From a bacterium BRH_c32 (GTDB lineage: Bacteria; Bacteroidota; Ignavibacteria; Ignavibacteriales; Melioribacteraceae), in contig LOEU01000036.1 in the NCBI GenBank assembly GCA_001516025.1, forward strand, positions 1 through 64,000: 64,000 nt of DNA, in the 5' to 3' direction. The position numbers were made by a program, and so were the translations under genes. Positions 28,832-37,354 of this stretch are shown piece after piece (position 1 is the stretch's first letter; each line of letters starts with the position of its first letter). The notes under the pieces are model-generated. The model was not told where the DNA came from and searched no databases. It saw nothing but the letters and a program-made list of their open reading frames with translations.

Positions 28832-29176
28832 ATGGCAAACGTATTAAACATATTACCGGAATTAACTTATGAAGAGCAGGTATTCATTCAGAATATCGTA
28901 AAGGATATGGATGATTCCAAAGCACTTCAGTTTGCTACAATCTACCGTTCGCGCCGCCGCGATCCATTGCTTATTCTTATTCTTACCGTGGTGGGATTTT
29001 TTGGTATTGCCGGACTTCAGCGCTTTTTCGTTGATCAAATCGGTATGGGTATTCTTTATCTTCTTACAGGCGGTATCTGTTTTATAGGTACTATTATTGA
29101 TCTGGTAAATTACAAACAGCTCGCTATTGAATATAATCAGAAGCAGGCAATGCAGATTATCGGATTTATGAGATAA
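28832..29176 (+). CDS. TM2 domain-containing protein
   Basis: Product of 114 residues. A charged cytoplasmic N-terminal part (about 45 residues) is followed by the TM2 domain: two membrane helices joined by a short turn (LILTVVGFFGIAGLQRFFVDQIGMGILYLLTGG is the core, with the conserved G-x-x-R-F-x-x-D-Q motif). Family function unknown. The start has AAGAGG seven nt upstream. A terminator follows at 29270, closing the operon. Confidence 0.85.
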   Translation: MANVLNILPELTYEEQVFIQNIVKDMDDSKALQFATIYRSRRRDPLLILILTVVGFFGIAGLQRFFVDQIGMGILYLLTGGICFIGTIIDLVNYKQLAIEYNQKQAMQIIGFMR

Positions 29177-29269
29177 ATAGTATCTAATTTGAGATTAAGA
29201 TGTTATAAATCCATTCTATTTTAAGTGGAGTATTCGTTCTACATGAGTCAATAAAACAGATTAATGATC

Positions 29270-29300
29270 GGCTGTCTCCTATATCGAGGCAGCCTTTTTT
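29270..29300 (+). terminator. Rho-independent terminator after the TM2 gene
   Basis: GGCTG-T-CTC pairs with GAG-G-CAGCC around a 7-nt loop and is followed by six T residues on the plus strand. It lies about 95 nt after the TM2 stop. Confidence 0.8.
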
Positions 29301-29331
29301 AATGATTATTTGTTATATCTTAAATCCCACC

Positions 29332-29988
29332 TTAAAAATTAATTCCTACTAAAAATTGATTTGTATTAATTATTGAATCGTTATATCGATAGATATAGCG
29401 GATATTAAGTGCTAATGAAGAAGATATTTTATATTTAACACCCGCTCCAATCCCAAAAAGGAACGCTGAATCATCTTGAGTAAAAGGCCCTTTATTGCGA
29501 AATTCCACCGGTACTTCACCCTCAGTGTTATAATATCTTCCTGAACCAACGCTTGCAATCTGTTCTTCACTACTAAAGAAATTATATCCTGCTTCTATTA
29601 GTCCATAAGGTAGAATTTTCTCGCCATCGAAAGTATATTCTAATCCCAAGTTTAGTGGAATTGATGAGTACTGAATTCTATTTATCTTATATGTCTTTTC
29701 TTGATATCCTTCTACATTATCAATTTTAGAATGACCATAGGACTTAATTAAATAATCACTTTCCTTAAACATATTAGAGTAGGCTATTGCTATTTTCAAA
29801 TTAAGATTAGATGAAAGATTTGTAGTGCCTTCAAACTGAAATGTAGAACCCACGGTTGGAATGGTATTAAAATTAATTCCGCCAAAAATACCCATATGAA
29901 AAGAAGAGAACATTTTTCCATCCGGTATTTCTTGGGAATAAATCAGTGAATTAAGTAAGAACAATAAAACTAAAATTAATTTTCTCAT
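29332..29988 (-). CDS. outer-membrane beta-barrel protein
   Basis: Product of 218 residues from the second possible start (MRKLILVLLFLLNS), preferred because the extra MEAL of the upstream ATG at 30000 precedes a complete signal peptide. The mature part has alternating amphipathic strands (SNLNLKIAIAYSNMF, SSIPLNLGLEYTF, LFGIGAGVKYKISSSLALNIRYIYRY) and ends with LVGINF, the terminal Phe used for outer-membrane insertion. This is the OmpA-like/PorT-like barrel type common in this group. No other functional clue. Confidence 0.72.
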   Translation of the reverse strand: MRKLILVLLFLLNSLIYSQEIPDGKMFSSFHMGIFGGINFNTIPTVGSTFQFEGTTNLSSNLNLKIAIAYSNMFKESDYLIKSYGHSKIDNVEGYQEKTYKINRIQYSSIPLNLGLEYTFDGEKILPYGLIEAGYNFFSSEEQIASVGSGRYYNTEGEVPVEFRNKGPFTQDDSAFLFGIGAGVKYKISSSLALNIRYIYRYNDSIINTNQFLVGINF

Positions 29989-30151
29989 AAGAGCTTCCAT
30001 TTATTGTAGATAACAATTAAATAAATCCGCAATCACTAATAATGACAAATATAAACTATTCAAAAAAAAACTATTGAAATGTGGCGATTACTGTCGGAAT
30101 ATTCAATCATATTTTGAGAAAATTAGGTGAAAAAATTTTTCTCTTTAAATT

Positions 30152-30176
30152 AAAAAACTGCCCTTTTCGGGCAGTC
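30152..30176 (-). terminator. Rho-independent terminator of the aminotransferase operon
   Basis: ACTGCCC pairs with GGGCAGT; on the minus strand the stem is followed by TTTTTTAATTT. It lies 53 nt after the aminotransferase stop. Confidence 0.85.
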
Positions 30177-30228
30177 TATTTTATCTATTATCTTTATTTA
30201 TCAACGCTAATAGGACTTGCCTAGTCCC

Positions 30229-31431
30229 CTAAACCGTCAACTGATGCTCCATTACCTCGTTGATCGATTCACCGATTATACGTATCGATTTATCTATCTG
30301 CTCTACCGAAACGTTTGTAAAATTAAGTCTCATCGTTTCAATTCCATCTGCAGGATTAGGATAGAAGAATTTACCCGGTACGAATCCCACTTTTTTCTCG
30401 ATTGTTATATTATAAATATCTTCCATATCAATACCTTTAGGACCCTTTACCCAAAGGAACATACCGCCATCCGGTTTTGTAAATTCGCATCCCTCAGGGA
30501 AATATTTTTCAACTGCCGTTATCATTGCTTCTAATTTAGGGCGATATAACTCAATAATTTTATTTACTTGACCGGGGACATATCCGCCGAGCAGATATTC
30601 AGCAGCTAATGCCTGAGCATAAGTGCAAGTATTTAAGTCCACTCCCTGTTTTACGATTACCATCCATTTTCCTAATTGCTGCGGAGCAACAAAAAATCCT
30701 ACACGAAGACCCGGAGCGAATATCTTAGAAAATGTGGAAGCATAGATTACATTACTCTGCGCCATCGATTGTATCGAAGGAAGTTCCTCTCCTTTATAAC
30801 GGAGTGCGCTATATGGATCATCTTCTACTAATAAAATATCATATTTCTTAATAATTTCGGCTATCTGCTGCCTTCTTTTTAATCCAATCGTTTTACCCGA
30901 TGGATTCTGGAAAGTCGGTACGGTATAAGCAAATTTGATAGGATAATTTTTGATTATCTCTTCTAATGATTCAGGGATTAATCCCTCTTCATCGGTTTCA
31001 ATTTTTACATATTTTGCTTCATAGGCATTAAATGCCTGCAAAGCTGCGAGATATGTAGGTCCTTCGACTGCTACATAATCACCGGGAGAAATTAATAATT
31101 TACCGATAGAATCGAGAAATCCTTGTGAACCGCTTGTTATATATACGTTATCTAATTCCGCTTCAATTCCTTTCTCTTTTAGATAATCGATCAATGCATA
31201 GCGTAATGGATTGAACCCTTCGGTTCTATCATATTGGAGTGAGCATGCACCATATTTCTTTAGAACAACTTCCGTTAATTTTGGAATTAAATCTAATGGG
31301 AAACTATCGGGTGATGGAAGTCCGCCGCCCAAAGAGATCATGCCCGGATTAGCTGCTAATTTCAAAAGTTCTCTTATTGCGCTTGCTTTAATGTGCGATG
31401 TCCTCGTAGCTAATATTTTCTCAAAATCCAT
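30229..31431 (-). CDS. class I/II PLP-dependent aminotransferase (2-aminoadipate/LysN-like)
   Basis: Transfers amino groups using pyridoxal phosphate. 400 residues. MISLGGGLPSPDSFP, the NPSGKT segment and the PLP-Lys in TFSKIFAPGLRVG (Lys236) match fold-type I transaminases of the 2-aminoadipate/aromatic group. GPTYLAALQAF and VEDDPYSALRY give the cofactor-ring contacts. It lies 25 nt after the stop of the MocR-type regulator on the same strand, so both are probably co-transcribed, and the KamA-like gene lies further upstream. Substrate not certain. Confidence 0.88.
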   Translation of the reverse strand: MDFEKILATRTSHIKASAIRELLKLAANPGMISLGGGLPSPDSFPLDLIPKLTEVVLKKYGACSLQYDRTEGFNPLRYALIDYLKEKGIEAELDNVYITSGSQGFLDSIGKLLISPGDYVAVEGPTYLAALQAFNAYEAKYVKIETDEEGLIPESLEEIIKNYPIKFAYTVPTFQNPSGKTIGLKRRQQIAEIIKKYDILLVEDDPYSALRYKGEELPSIQSMAQSNVIYASTFSKIFAPGLRVGFFVAPQQLGKWMVIVKQGVDLNTCTYAQALAAEYLLGGYVPGQVNKIIELYRPKLEAMITAVEKYFPEGCEFTKPDGGMFLWVKGPKGIDMEDIYNITIEKKVGFVPGKFFYPNPADGIETMRLNFTNVSVEQIDKSIRIIGESINEVMEHQLTV

Positions 31432-31456
31432 TATTTCCTCCTCATTATTACTTATT

Positions 31457-32944
31457 TCAATTAGTATATATTTGTTTTATTGCTTTAGATAACCGATCAA
31501 TCCCCTCAATAATTTCTTCTTCGTTCAAGCTAGAAATGGAGAGACGTACATATTTTTTTACTTCAGGATAAGCAAAGAAATCTTTCCCCATTGCCACCCT
31601 CACTTTATAAAATAAACATATTTTATTCAATTCGTCATAATTTTGTTTTACGTTTTTCATCGTGAGCCAGATCGTAAATCCGCCATTCGGTTCTATCCAA
31701 GTTACGTTTTTATTTTTAATTTTTTTATCCAATTCCTGAACCGCAAGTATCATCCTTTTACGGTAAATCTTATGGATTCTTTTTATATGAAGTTCATAAT
31801 GCCCCGAATTACAGAAATCTGCCAAAGCCGCCTGCTCGGGCAAAGTAGAACTAATATCGCTGAATCGTTTCAGAGTGGAAAGCCGATTGATACATTCAAT
31901 ATCCGCAGCTATCCATCCGAGACGGATACCGGGGAATAAAATTTTAGAAAAGCTTCCGACATAAATTACCAATTGATTTATATCCATCGATTTAACCGGA
32001 AGCGATACCTTACCGAAATATTTCATCTCTTCTTCAAAGGCGTCTTCTACTATAAGCATATTATATTTTTCGCAAATAGCAATGAGCTTTTCCCGATGTT
32101 CTTGGCTTGTGGTTACTCCGGTCGGATTCTGGAAATTCGGCATCGTATAGAAAAATATCGGAATCCCTTTTTTTAATTCACTCTCTAATACCGCTAAATC
32201 CACACCATCTTTTTTCATCGGTATTTCTACGATTTCGCAATTATAATATTTCAGAAGCGGGAATATCATTCCATAAGTAGGGGATTCCACAAACACGCGC
32301 GATCCGGGTTTAACCAATAATTTCATTAATAGATCGAGTGCATTCTGTGCGCCATTTGTTATTAATATTTCTTTCGAGCTTACAGATATGCTGTGAGAAC
32401 GCAATCGACTTGCAATATATTCTCTAAGCGAAATAAGTCCGTTGCATTCTCCATAATCAAAAACCGTATCGCTCTCTTTTGCGATAGTTCTGCTTAAGGA
32501 TTTATTGAATTCTTTTACGGGGAATATTCTTGTATCGGGATGAAGACGACCGAAATCGATCCCTTCAAATTTCTCTCTCTCTTCGCTGAATGGATAATTG
32601 ATATTGCCGAACATAATATGGACTTCTTCGGATTGCGGATTAACTCGATTAGCCCAATTAATCGTTCCACCTTTTTTTTCTGTTGCGGGGGATTTCAGTT
32701 CTCTTCTCTGCCTTACATAGGAATAAGAACCGGAGCGGCTTTCGATATATCCGAATGCCCATAACTCTTGATATGCTTTATAAATTGTGGTGCGGTTTAC
32801 GCCAAGATGATCTGCAAATGTTCGAGTTGGGGGAAGTACATAGCCCGGCTTCAGGGATTCGCTATCAATTTTTTCCTTTAATTGATGGAAGACCTGCTTG
32901 AATAATGGTATCTCGCTATTCCGGTCTAAATTAAGAATCAGCAT
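31457..32944 (-). CDS. MocR-type regulator (GntR helix-turn-helix fused to aminotransferase fold)
   Basis: Product of 495 residues. The N-terminal winged helix (about 10-80; LPPTRTFADHLGVNRTTIYKAYQEL) is of the GntR family. The remainder is an aminotransferase-like domain with PLP-Lys334 in GSFSKILFPGIRLGW and the NPTG box (FQNPTGVTT). Known MocR/PdxR/GabR proteins bind PLP in this domain and regulate the adjacent operon. This one should regulate the aminotransferase 25 nt downstream, and possibly itself; a cluster of AGCCAA boxes just upstream may be its operator. Confidence 0.9.
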   Translation of the reverse strand: MLILNLDRNSEIPLFKQVFHQLKEKIDSESLKPGYVLPPTRTFADHLGVNRTTIYKAYQELWAFGYIESRSGSYSYVRQRRELKSPATEKKGGTINWANRVNPQSEEVHIMFGNINYPFSEEREKFEGIDFGRLHPDTRIFPVKEFNKSLSRTIAKESDTVFDYGECNGLISLREYIASRLRSHSISVSSKEILITNGAQNALDLLMKLLVKPGSRVFVESPTYGMIFPLLKYYNCEIVEIPMKKDGVDLAVLESELKKGIPIFFYTMPNFQNPTGVTTSQEHREKLIAICEKYNMLIVEDAFEEEMKYFGKVSLPVKSMDINQLVIYVGSFSKILFPGIRLGWIAADIECINRLSTLKRFSDISSTLPEQAALADFCNSGHYELHIKRIHKIYRKRMILAVQELDKKIKNKNVTWIEPNGGFTIWLTMKNVKQNYDELNKICLFYKVRVAMGKDFFAYPEVKKYVRLSISSLNEEEIIEGIDRLSKAIKQIYTN

Positions 32945-32983
32945 TTAAAACTCCGACATTTCTGTATAGAAAATATATAAAAT

Positions 32984-33035
32984 TTGGCTCCCTAAAAACA
33001 GCCAATTATCTGGTTGCTTAAGAGAGCCAATTTTT
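32984..33035 (-). promoter_or_regulatory. putative MocR operator: three AGCCAA boxes forming a hairpin
   Basis: TTGGCT at 32984-32989 (inverted), AGCCAATT at 33000-33007 and AGCCAATTTTT at 33025-33035. The outer boxes pair as TTGGCTC/GAGCCAA, and an inner CAGCCA/TGGTTG stem fits inside. The site lies 40 to 90 nt upstream of the regulator's ATG and just after the KamA-like gene stop. It could be an operator or a terminator of the upstream gene; the outer stem on the minus strand is followed by AATTTTATAT. Confidence 0.4.
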
Positions 33036-33076
33036 ACAGTTATCTTGAGTTTCTACTGAAATTTATTTCTTTTTTG

Positions 33077-34471
33077 TTATGCTGCACCTGATTTAGAATC
33101 AATTTCCGATGCTTCAGAATTTTTTAATAGTACTGCATTCGTTATTTCTTCTTTTTCTTTTAGGATGTTCTTCAATTCATCATCAAAAAAGAATTTATTC
33201 TTTCCAAATGCCGGAATTAGATCATCATACCAGATCGCTTTTTCGTCATATTTAGCAAAGAAAGGTCTTCTTACCCAAGAACGATTTCTTCCACGAATAA
33301 AATTAAGTACGAACACTTTCTCGCCATTAATTTCGGCAATTCCTTCTATACTTATTTTGCCCGGAGTCGCAGACATTGATGGTCCTCTTACAGTGCGACA
33401 TAATCCTGTAACGCTCGAATATGCTTTCTGGAATATATTAAATGCTTTATAAAGCGGCACGGCGAAATATTTTCTTGCACCGGTATCTCTTTCTACGAAC
33501 ATATAATATGGCACTAAGCCGAGACTTAAATGATCCAACCACATTCTCGACCAGATACTTGCATCATCATTAATATGTTTTATTAATGGTGATTGAGTTC
33601 TGATTACTGCACCCGTAGAGAGTATTCTTTTAATTGCCTCGTGGGATACTTCTGTCGAAGATTCTACCCAATGATTAAAATGACCCATTATAGATAAATG
33701 TTTTCCCGCAGATGTAATCTGAGAGAAAAACTTAATCAGATCATCGGCTTCCGGATCAGTTACATATTTATATGGCCAGTACGCAATCGATTTTGTACCG
33801 ATTCTAATATTTCTGATATGCGAAAATTCTTCGCCGAGCAATGGTTCTATATAAGTTTTTAATTTTTCTAAATTCATAACCATTGGATCACCGCCCGTAA
33901 AAAGTATATCGGTAAGTTCTTTATGATCACGAATATATTTTAGAAATATTTTCGATTCATGAGTGGCAAATTTGATATCGGTATTACCCGTAAATTGTGC
34001 CCATCGGAAACAAAATGTGCAGTATGCGTGGCATGTTTGACTGCTTGATGGAAATACAAGAGCTATCTCTTTGTATTTATGCTGCACTCCCGGTAGCAAA
34101 ACCTCATCATTATATACTGACATATTAGCCGTTCGCTGCGCTGCAGGATGCGGATTTAATTTTTCCCGTATTAGGTTTGCTGCTTCTGTGATTTCTTCTT
34201 TTGGTGCATCCCTTCTTAAGAGATCCGCCATAGTATTAAAATCTTCTTCCTCTAACATCCCCTTTTGCATAAATGTCAATTGAAACATCGGGTCGTTTGG
34301 GACCTTGTTCCAATCTATTAATTCATCTACTACATAATTATTTGTCCGAAATGGAAGTACATTAGCAACTACTTTTGAATTGAACCTAAGTTCGGGTGAG
34401 AGTAACTTGAATTGTGGAATATCGTCAATATTCCTCAAGCTATAAAGTTTGAGTTTTTTCGGAATAACCAT
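33077..34471 (-). CDS. KamA-family radical SAM/PLP aminomutase-like protein
   Basis: Product of 464 residues resembling lysine 2,3-aminomutase. The SAM cluster motif is C147-HAY-C151-TF-C154, followed by FTGGDPMVMN and IGTKSI. The expected PLP-Lys is Lys372 in SATPGKI. In the clostridial lysine enzyme an Asp seven residues before this Lys binds the substrate's epsilon amino group; here that position is Ser365. The substrate may thus not be lysine. The N-terminal 110 residues and the C-terminal tail resemble this subfamily, not EpmB. It lies upstream of the MocR-type regulator and aminotransferase on the same strand. Confidence 0.8.
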   Translation of the reverse strand: MVIPKKLKLYSLRNIDDIPQFKLLSPELRFNSKVVANVLPFRTNNYVVDELIDWNKVPNDPMFQLTFMQKGMLEEEDFNTMADLLRRDAPKEEITEAANLIREKLNPHPAAQRTANMSVYNDEVLLPGVQHKYKEIALVFPSSSQTCHAYCTFCFRWAQFTGNTDIKFATHESKIFLKYIRDHKELTDILFTGGDPMVMNLEKLKTYIEPLLGEEFSHIRNIRIGTKSIAYWPYKYVTDPEADDLIKFFSQITSAGKHLSIMGHFNHWVESSTEVSHEAIKRILSTGAVIRTQSPLIKHINDDASIWSRMWLDHLSLGLVPYYMFVERDTGARKYFAVPLYKAFNIFQKAYSSVTGLCRTVRGPSMSATPGKISIEGIAEINGEKVFVLNFIRGRNRSWVRRPFFAKYDEKAIWYDDLIPAFGKNKFFFDDELKNILKEKEEITNAVLLKNSEASEIDSKSGAA

Positions 34472-34492
34472 TTTTCACCTCACTATTTTTTG

Positions 34493-34516
34493 AAAAGAAC
34501 TAACAGGGGTTCTTTT
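34493..34516 (-). other. leader hairpin of the KamA-like gene
   Basis: Perfect 8-bp inverted repeat AAAAGAAC/GTTCTTTT with an 8-nt loop, 22 nt upstream of the ATG. It may be a leader structure or operator; no downstream T run suitable for termination other than CAAAAAA. Confidence 0.35.
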
Positions 34517-34556
34517 AGAGTTTTAATTATAAAAATCTTTAGTTGTCTGTCCTAAT

Positions 34557-34587
34557 TCAATATAAGAAAATGTAAGTTAATGTCAAA
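34557..34587 (-). promoter_or_regulatory. possible promoter of the KamA-like gene
   Basis: On the minus strand TTTG, 19-nt spacer, TATATTGA. The -33 box and spacing match the Bacteroidota pattern; the -7 box has two mismatches. Weak evidence. Confidence 0.25.
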
Positions 34588-34785
34588 CTACAAACGGTCA
34601 ATATTGGGGATTTTTTACGTTACAAATCACTTCAATAAATTTCACTTATTCGTGGAAACTCATCTCTGAATTTATTGTTCATTTACTTTTAAGACATCGA
34701 TTTTCATTCTAGATTAATACAGTGTTTAACTAAGCCATTGCTGAGTAGTAAAAAAAGGAGGGTTTAGGAATTATGTTTTTAAAAC

Positions 34786-34817
34786 AAAAAAAGCTGCCTT
34801 TTTCAAAGCAGCTTTTT
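34786..34817 (-). terminator. Rho-independent terminator of the 52-residue protein gene
   Basis: AAAGCTGC pairs with GCAGCTTT; the minus strand continues TTTTTTTG. It starts 3 nt past the stop of the small gene. Confidence 0.85.
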
Positions 34818-34819
34818 CA

Positions 34820-34978
34820 TTATAAGGTTGTTACCTTATTAATGTCATCGAGCTTTACAAATTTTTCATGAAATTTATAACTTTTACCTGCTTTCACAGT
34901 TTTAATCACTTTAACGTTTGTAAATGCTGCTTGTTTTTTGCCTTTAGCTTTATCTCCAAAGGATTGGGTTTTAGCCAT
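34820..34978 (-). CDS. small basic protein of 52 residues
   Basis: Reading frame of 52 residues beginning MAKTQSFGDKAKGKKQAAF and ending DDINKVTTL. The ATG has GGAG nine nt upstream, and a strong terminator follows 3 nt after the stop, so it is a free-standing transcribed unit. The first half is Lys-rich and the second half has a pattern of alternating hydrophobic and charged residues (VKVIKTVKAGKSYKFHEKFVKL), compatible with a small beta fold. No domain recognised. A nucleic-acid-binding role would fit its charge, but that is inference. Confidence 0.7.
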   Translation of the reverse strand: MAKTQSFGDKAKGKKQAAFTNVKVIKTVKAGKSYKFHEKFVKLDDINKVTTL

Positions 34979-35038
34979 TTTATAATCTCCGTTATTTTAG
35001 CACAAAAATATAACAAAAATAAAATTTAAAAGGAAATA

Positions 35039-37102
35039 TCATCCGACTTTAGACATAATAAAATCGGCAAGTATATTTCCGGTCTCTTTTAGATCAAAAT
35101 CATCCAACAACTCACTTTTCACTTCCACTTCGTCTTTCTTCAGAAGTTTTAGATTATTTTTCTTGGCATCTTCACGTTCTTTTTTTCTTTTTTCTGCTTT
35201 CTCTTTATCCGCTTTCCTTACCTCTTCGTTCAAAGAAAAAGTCTTCATCGCTTTTGTTTCTTTGTATTCAGCTATATCCTGTTTGACATATAGATATTGA
35301 GGGTCTTTTTCTATTCGTATTTTATGCTTCTTATCTAATTCAGGAATATATTTATTCAAATTACCATATTTTTGATATTCGGAAGATTGGATTTTATCCC
35401 ATGGAAGAGCGCTCGGTTTAGAGCTTTCTCCATATTCATGTTTATCGTATAACGAAGGAAGTTCAATATCCGGTTCTACACCTAAATTCTGAGTACTGCT
35501 TCCGTTAATTCTGTAAAACTTTGCAATAGTAATCTTTAATTCTCCCGACTTATCTTTGCTGCTTAAAAATCTGCTTAAATCGATAAGATTCTGGACTGTC
35601 CCTTTGCCGTAAGAATTTTCGCCAACTATTAGCCCGCGTCCGTAATCTTGAATAGCCGCAGAAAAGATCTCGCTGGCTGAAGCGCTAAATCGATTAATCA
35701 TCACAGCCAAAGGACCATCATAGATTATCGTCGGATCAGGATCTTTATCCACTTCCACTTCACCGTTGGAATTTTTTACTTGAACAACAGGACCATCCTT
35801 AATAAATAATCCGGTCAACGAAATTGCTTCTTGAAGCGAACCGCCTCCGTTATTTCTTAAGTCTAGAATTACTCCATCAACTTTCTCGTTTTTGAATTTA
35901 CCCAATATCTTCTTTACGTCTTTGGTAGTACTCTTATAATCGGGGTCTCCGTTTCTTGCTGCTTCAAAATCACTATAAAATGAAGGTAGCTTAATCACGC
36001 CAAGCTTAAATGGTTTTCCATTCTCTTCAATATTAATTATCTCATCCTTAGCAGCCTGCTCCTCGAGTTTTACTTTATCTCTTACAAGTCTTATCTCTTT
36101 AGGTATAGCATTTATACCATCCTCTTTTTTTAGAATCGAAAGGCGGACGACAGTTCCCTTTTTGCCTCTGATTAATTGAATAGTATCATCTAATCTCCAG
36201 CCGACTACATCTACGAACTCTCCTTCATCGCCTTGTGCCACAGCTACTATTCTATCTTCTTCCTTTATCAAACCACTTTTAGCTGCGGGACCGCCGGGCA
36301 CGATCGATACTACGGTCGTATAATCATTCTCAAAACGTAATGTAGCACCTATACCCTCTAAAGAAAGCTTCATGCTAATATTAAAAGCGTCAGAGGAGGA
36401 GGGAGATAAATAGTTTGAATGTGGATCATATACTTCGGCAAATGAATTCATATATAATTGAAATACATCTTCTGCTTCATACTGCAAAATTAATTTGTAA
36501 TAATTATCGTATCTCTTACCGAGGACATCCACTGTTCCTTTCCAATCCTTACCCGAGAGTTTCAAATTAAGTGCTTCGTTCTTAATTCTAAGTCTCCATT
36601 CTTCGTTCATCTCTTTTTCATTTTCCATCCAAGTTGCCTTTTCTCTATCGAGAGTAAAGGATTCATCTTTGGTAAAATCGAATTCAGTCTTTAGTAATTC
36701 TTTTACGTATTTAACCCTTTCGCCGAGACGTTTTTTATATACATTAAATATCTCATAAGCGGGATTAAGATTGCCCATTTTTAGATAATCATCGAGCATC
36801 AATTTATATTTCTGAAATCCTTCGATATCGGATTTATAGAAATATAATTTCTGGCTATCCATCGATTTGAGGTAATCATCAAAGATCAATACCGAGAGAG
36901 AATCATTAAGTGTTGATTTACGGTAATGGTAATTTGAGAGAAGGTTAGTTAATAATTGATTCTTGCGGATAAGGAACTCGTCCGGAACGATCACTTTATT
37001 AGTATCTATTTTATGGTCTTTATCTAATACAGATTCTGGGGTTTGAGCGTTACATCCTGTAACAAAAACAAACATTGTAACTACGAAAAGCAATTTCTTC
37101 AT
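35039..37102 (-). CDS. prc: carboxy-terminal processing (tail-specific) protease, S41A
   Basis: Periplasmic serine protease of 687 residues that degrades proteins with exposed C-termini. Lipobox FVTGC (Cys17). The N-terminal helical region is typical of Prc/Tsp; a PDZ domain spans about 245-330 (IVPGGPAAKSGLIKEEDRI); the catalytic Ser475 lies in RFSASASEIF and Lys500 in SYGKGTVQ, with the 25-residue separation known for E. coli Tsp. The C-terminal DUF3340 part is Lys/Glu-rich. Alone on its strand between the small basic protein and a papain-like peptidase. Full length. Confidence 0.95.
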   Translation of the reverse strand: MKKLLFVVTMFVFVTGCNAQTPESVLDKDHKIDTNKVIVPDEFLIRKNQLLTNLLSNYHYRKSTLNDSLSVLIFDDYLKSMDSQKLYFYKSDIEGFQKYKLMLDDYLKMGNLNPAYEIFNVYKKRLGERVKYVKELLKTEFDFTKDESFTLDREKATWMENEKEMNEEWRLRIKNEALNLKLSGKDWKGTVDVLGKRYDNYYKLILQYEAEDVFQLYMNSFAEVYDPHSNYLSPSSSDAFNISMKLSLEGIGATLRFENDYTTVVSIVPGGPAAKSGLIKEEDRIVAVAQGDEGEFVDVVGWRLDDTIQLIRGKKGTVVRLSILKKEDGINAIPKEIRLVRDKVKLEEQAAKDEIINIEENGKPFKLGVIKLPSFYSDFEAARNGDPDYKSTTKDVKKILGKFKNEKVDGVILDLRNNGGGSLQEAISLTGLFIKDGPVVQVKNSNGEVEVDKDPDPTIIYDGPLAVMINRFSASASEIFSAAIQDYGRGLIVGENSYGKGTVQNLIDLSRFLSSKDKSGELKITIAKFYRINGSSTQNLGVEPDIELPSLYDKHEYGESSKPSALPWDKIQSSEYQKYGNLNKYIPELDKKHKIRIEKDPQYLYVKQDIAEYKETKAMKTFSLNEEVRKADKEKAEKRKKEREDAKKNNLKLLKKDEVEVKSELLDDFDLKETGNILADFIMSKVG

Positions 37103-37271
37103 AAATAATCCGATTAATTATATTCTTTTATCTAATACAGCAAAATAAGACAATAGTTTCAAAAATGATGTGTAAAAATAGCAAAATTAAAAGGAAATGG
37201 ATATTAGTCAATAAAATCGAGTGTCTTAAAGAATTGAATTTCCTGAGAAAGCAAAATTCATACGAAGGAAT

Positions 37272-37301
37272 AAAAAAAACCGCCCAAGGAGAAGGGCGGC
37301 T
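37272..37301 (-). terminator. Rho-independent terminator after the C1 peptidase gene
   Basis: CCGCCC pairs with GGGCGG around a 9-nt loop; the minus strand continues with seven or more T residues. It lies about 115 nt after the peptidase stop. Confidence 0.75.
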
Positions 37302-37328
37302 TGTTATAATTATAACTATCAGGAGATG

Positions 37329-37354
37329 GGCTAAACCTCTCTATTAATTTAGCC
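37329..37354 (-). other. hairpin in the 3' trailer of the C1 peptidase gene
   Basis: GGCTAAA/TTTAGCC, a perfect 7-bp stem with a 12-nt loop, between the stop and the terminator. Confidence 0.4.

Larger units (their letters stand above)
34472..34785. other. intergenic region upstream of the KamA-like gene
   Basis: About 310 nt without a gene. It holds the leader hairpin and possible promoter of the KamA-like gene, listed separately. The rest (about 34590-34785) shows no coding frame with a ribosome site, no repeat and no RNA fold that could be recognised by eye. Confidence 0.5.

Noticed and set aside
37165-37347. Plus-strand reading frame of 60 residues
   Set aside because: It covers a terminator and hairpin of the opposite strand, has no ribosome site and no likeness to any protein.
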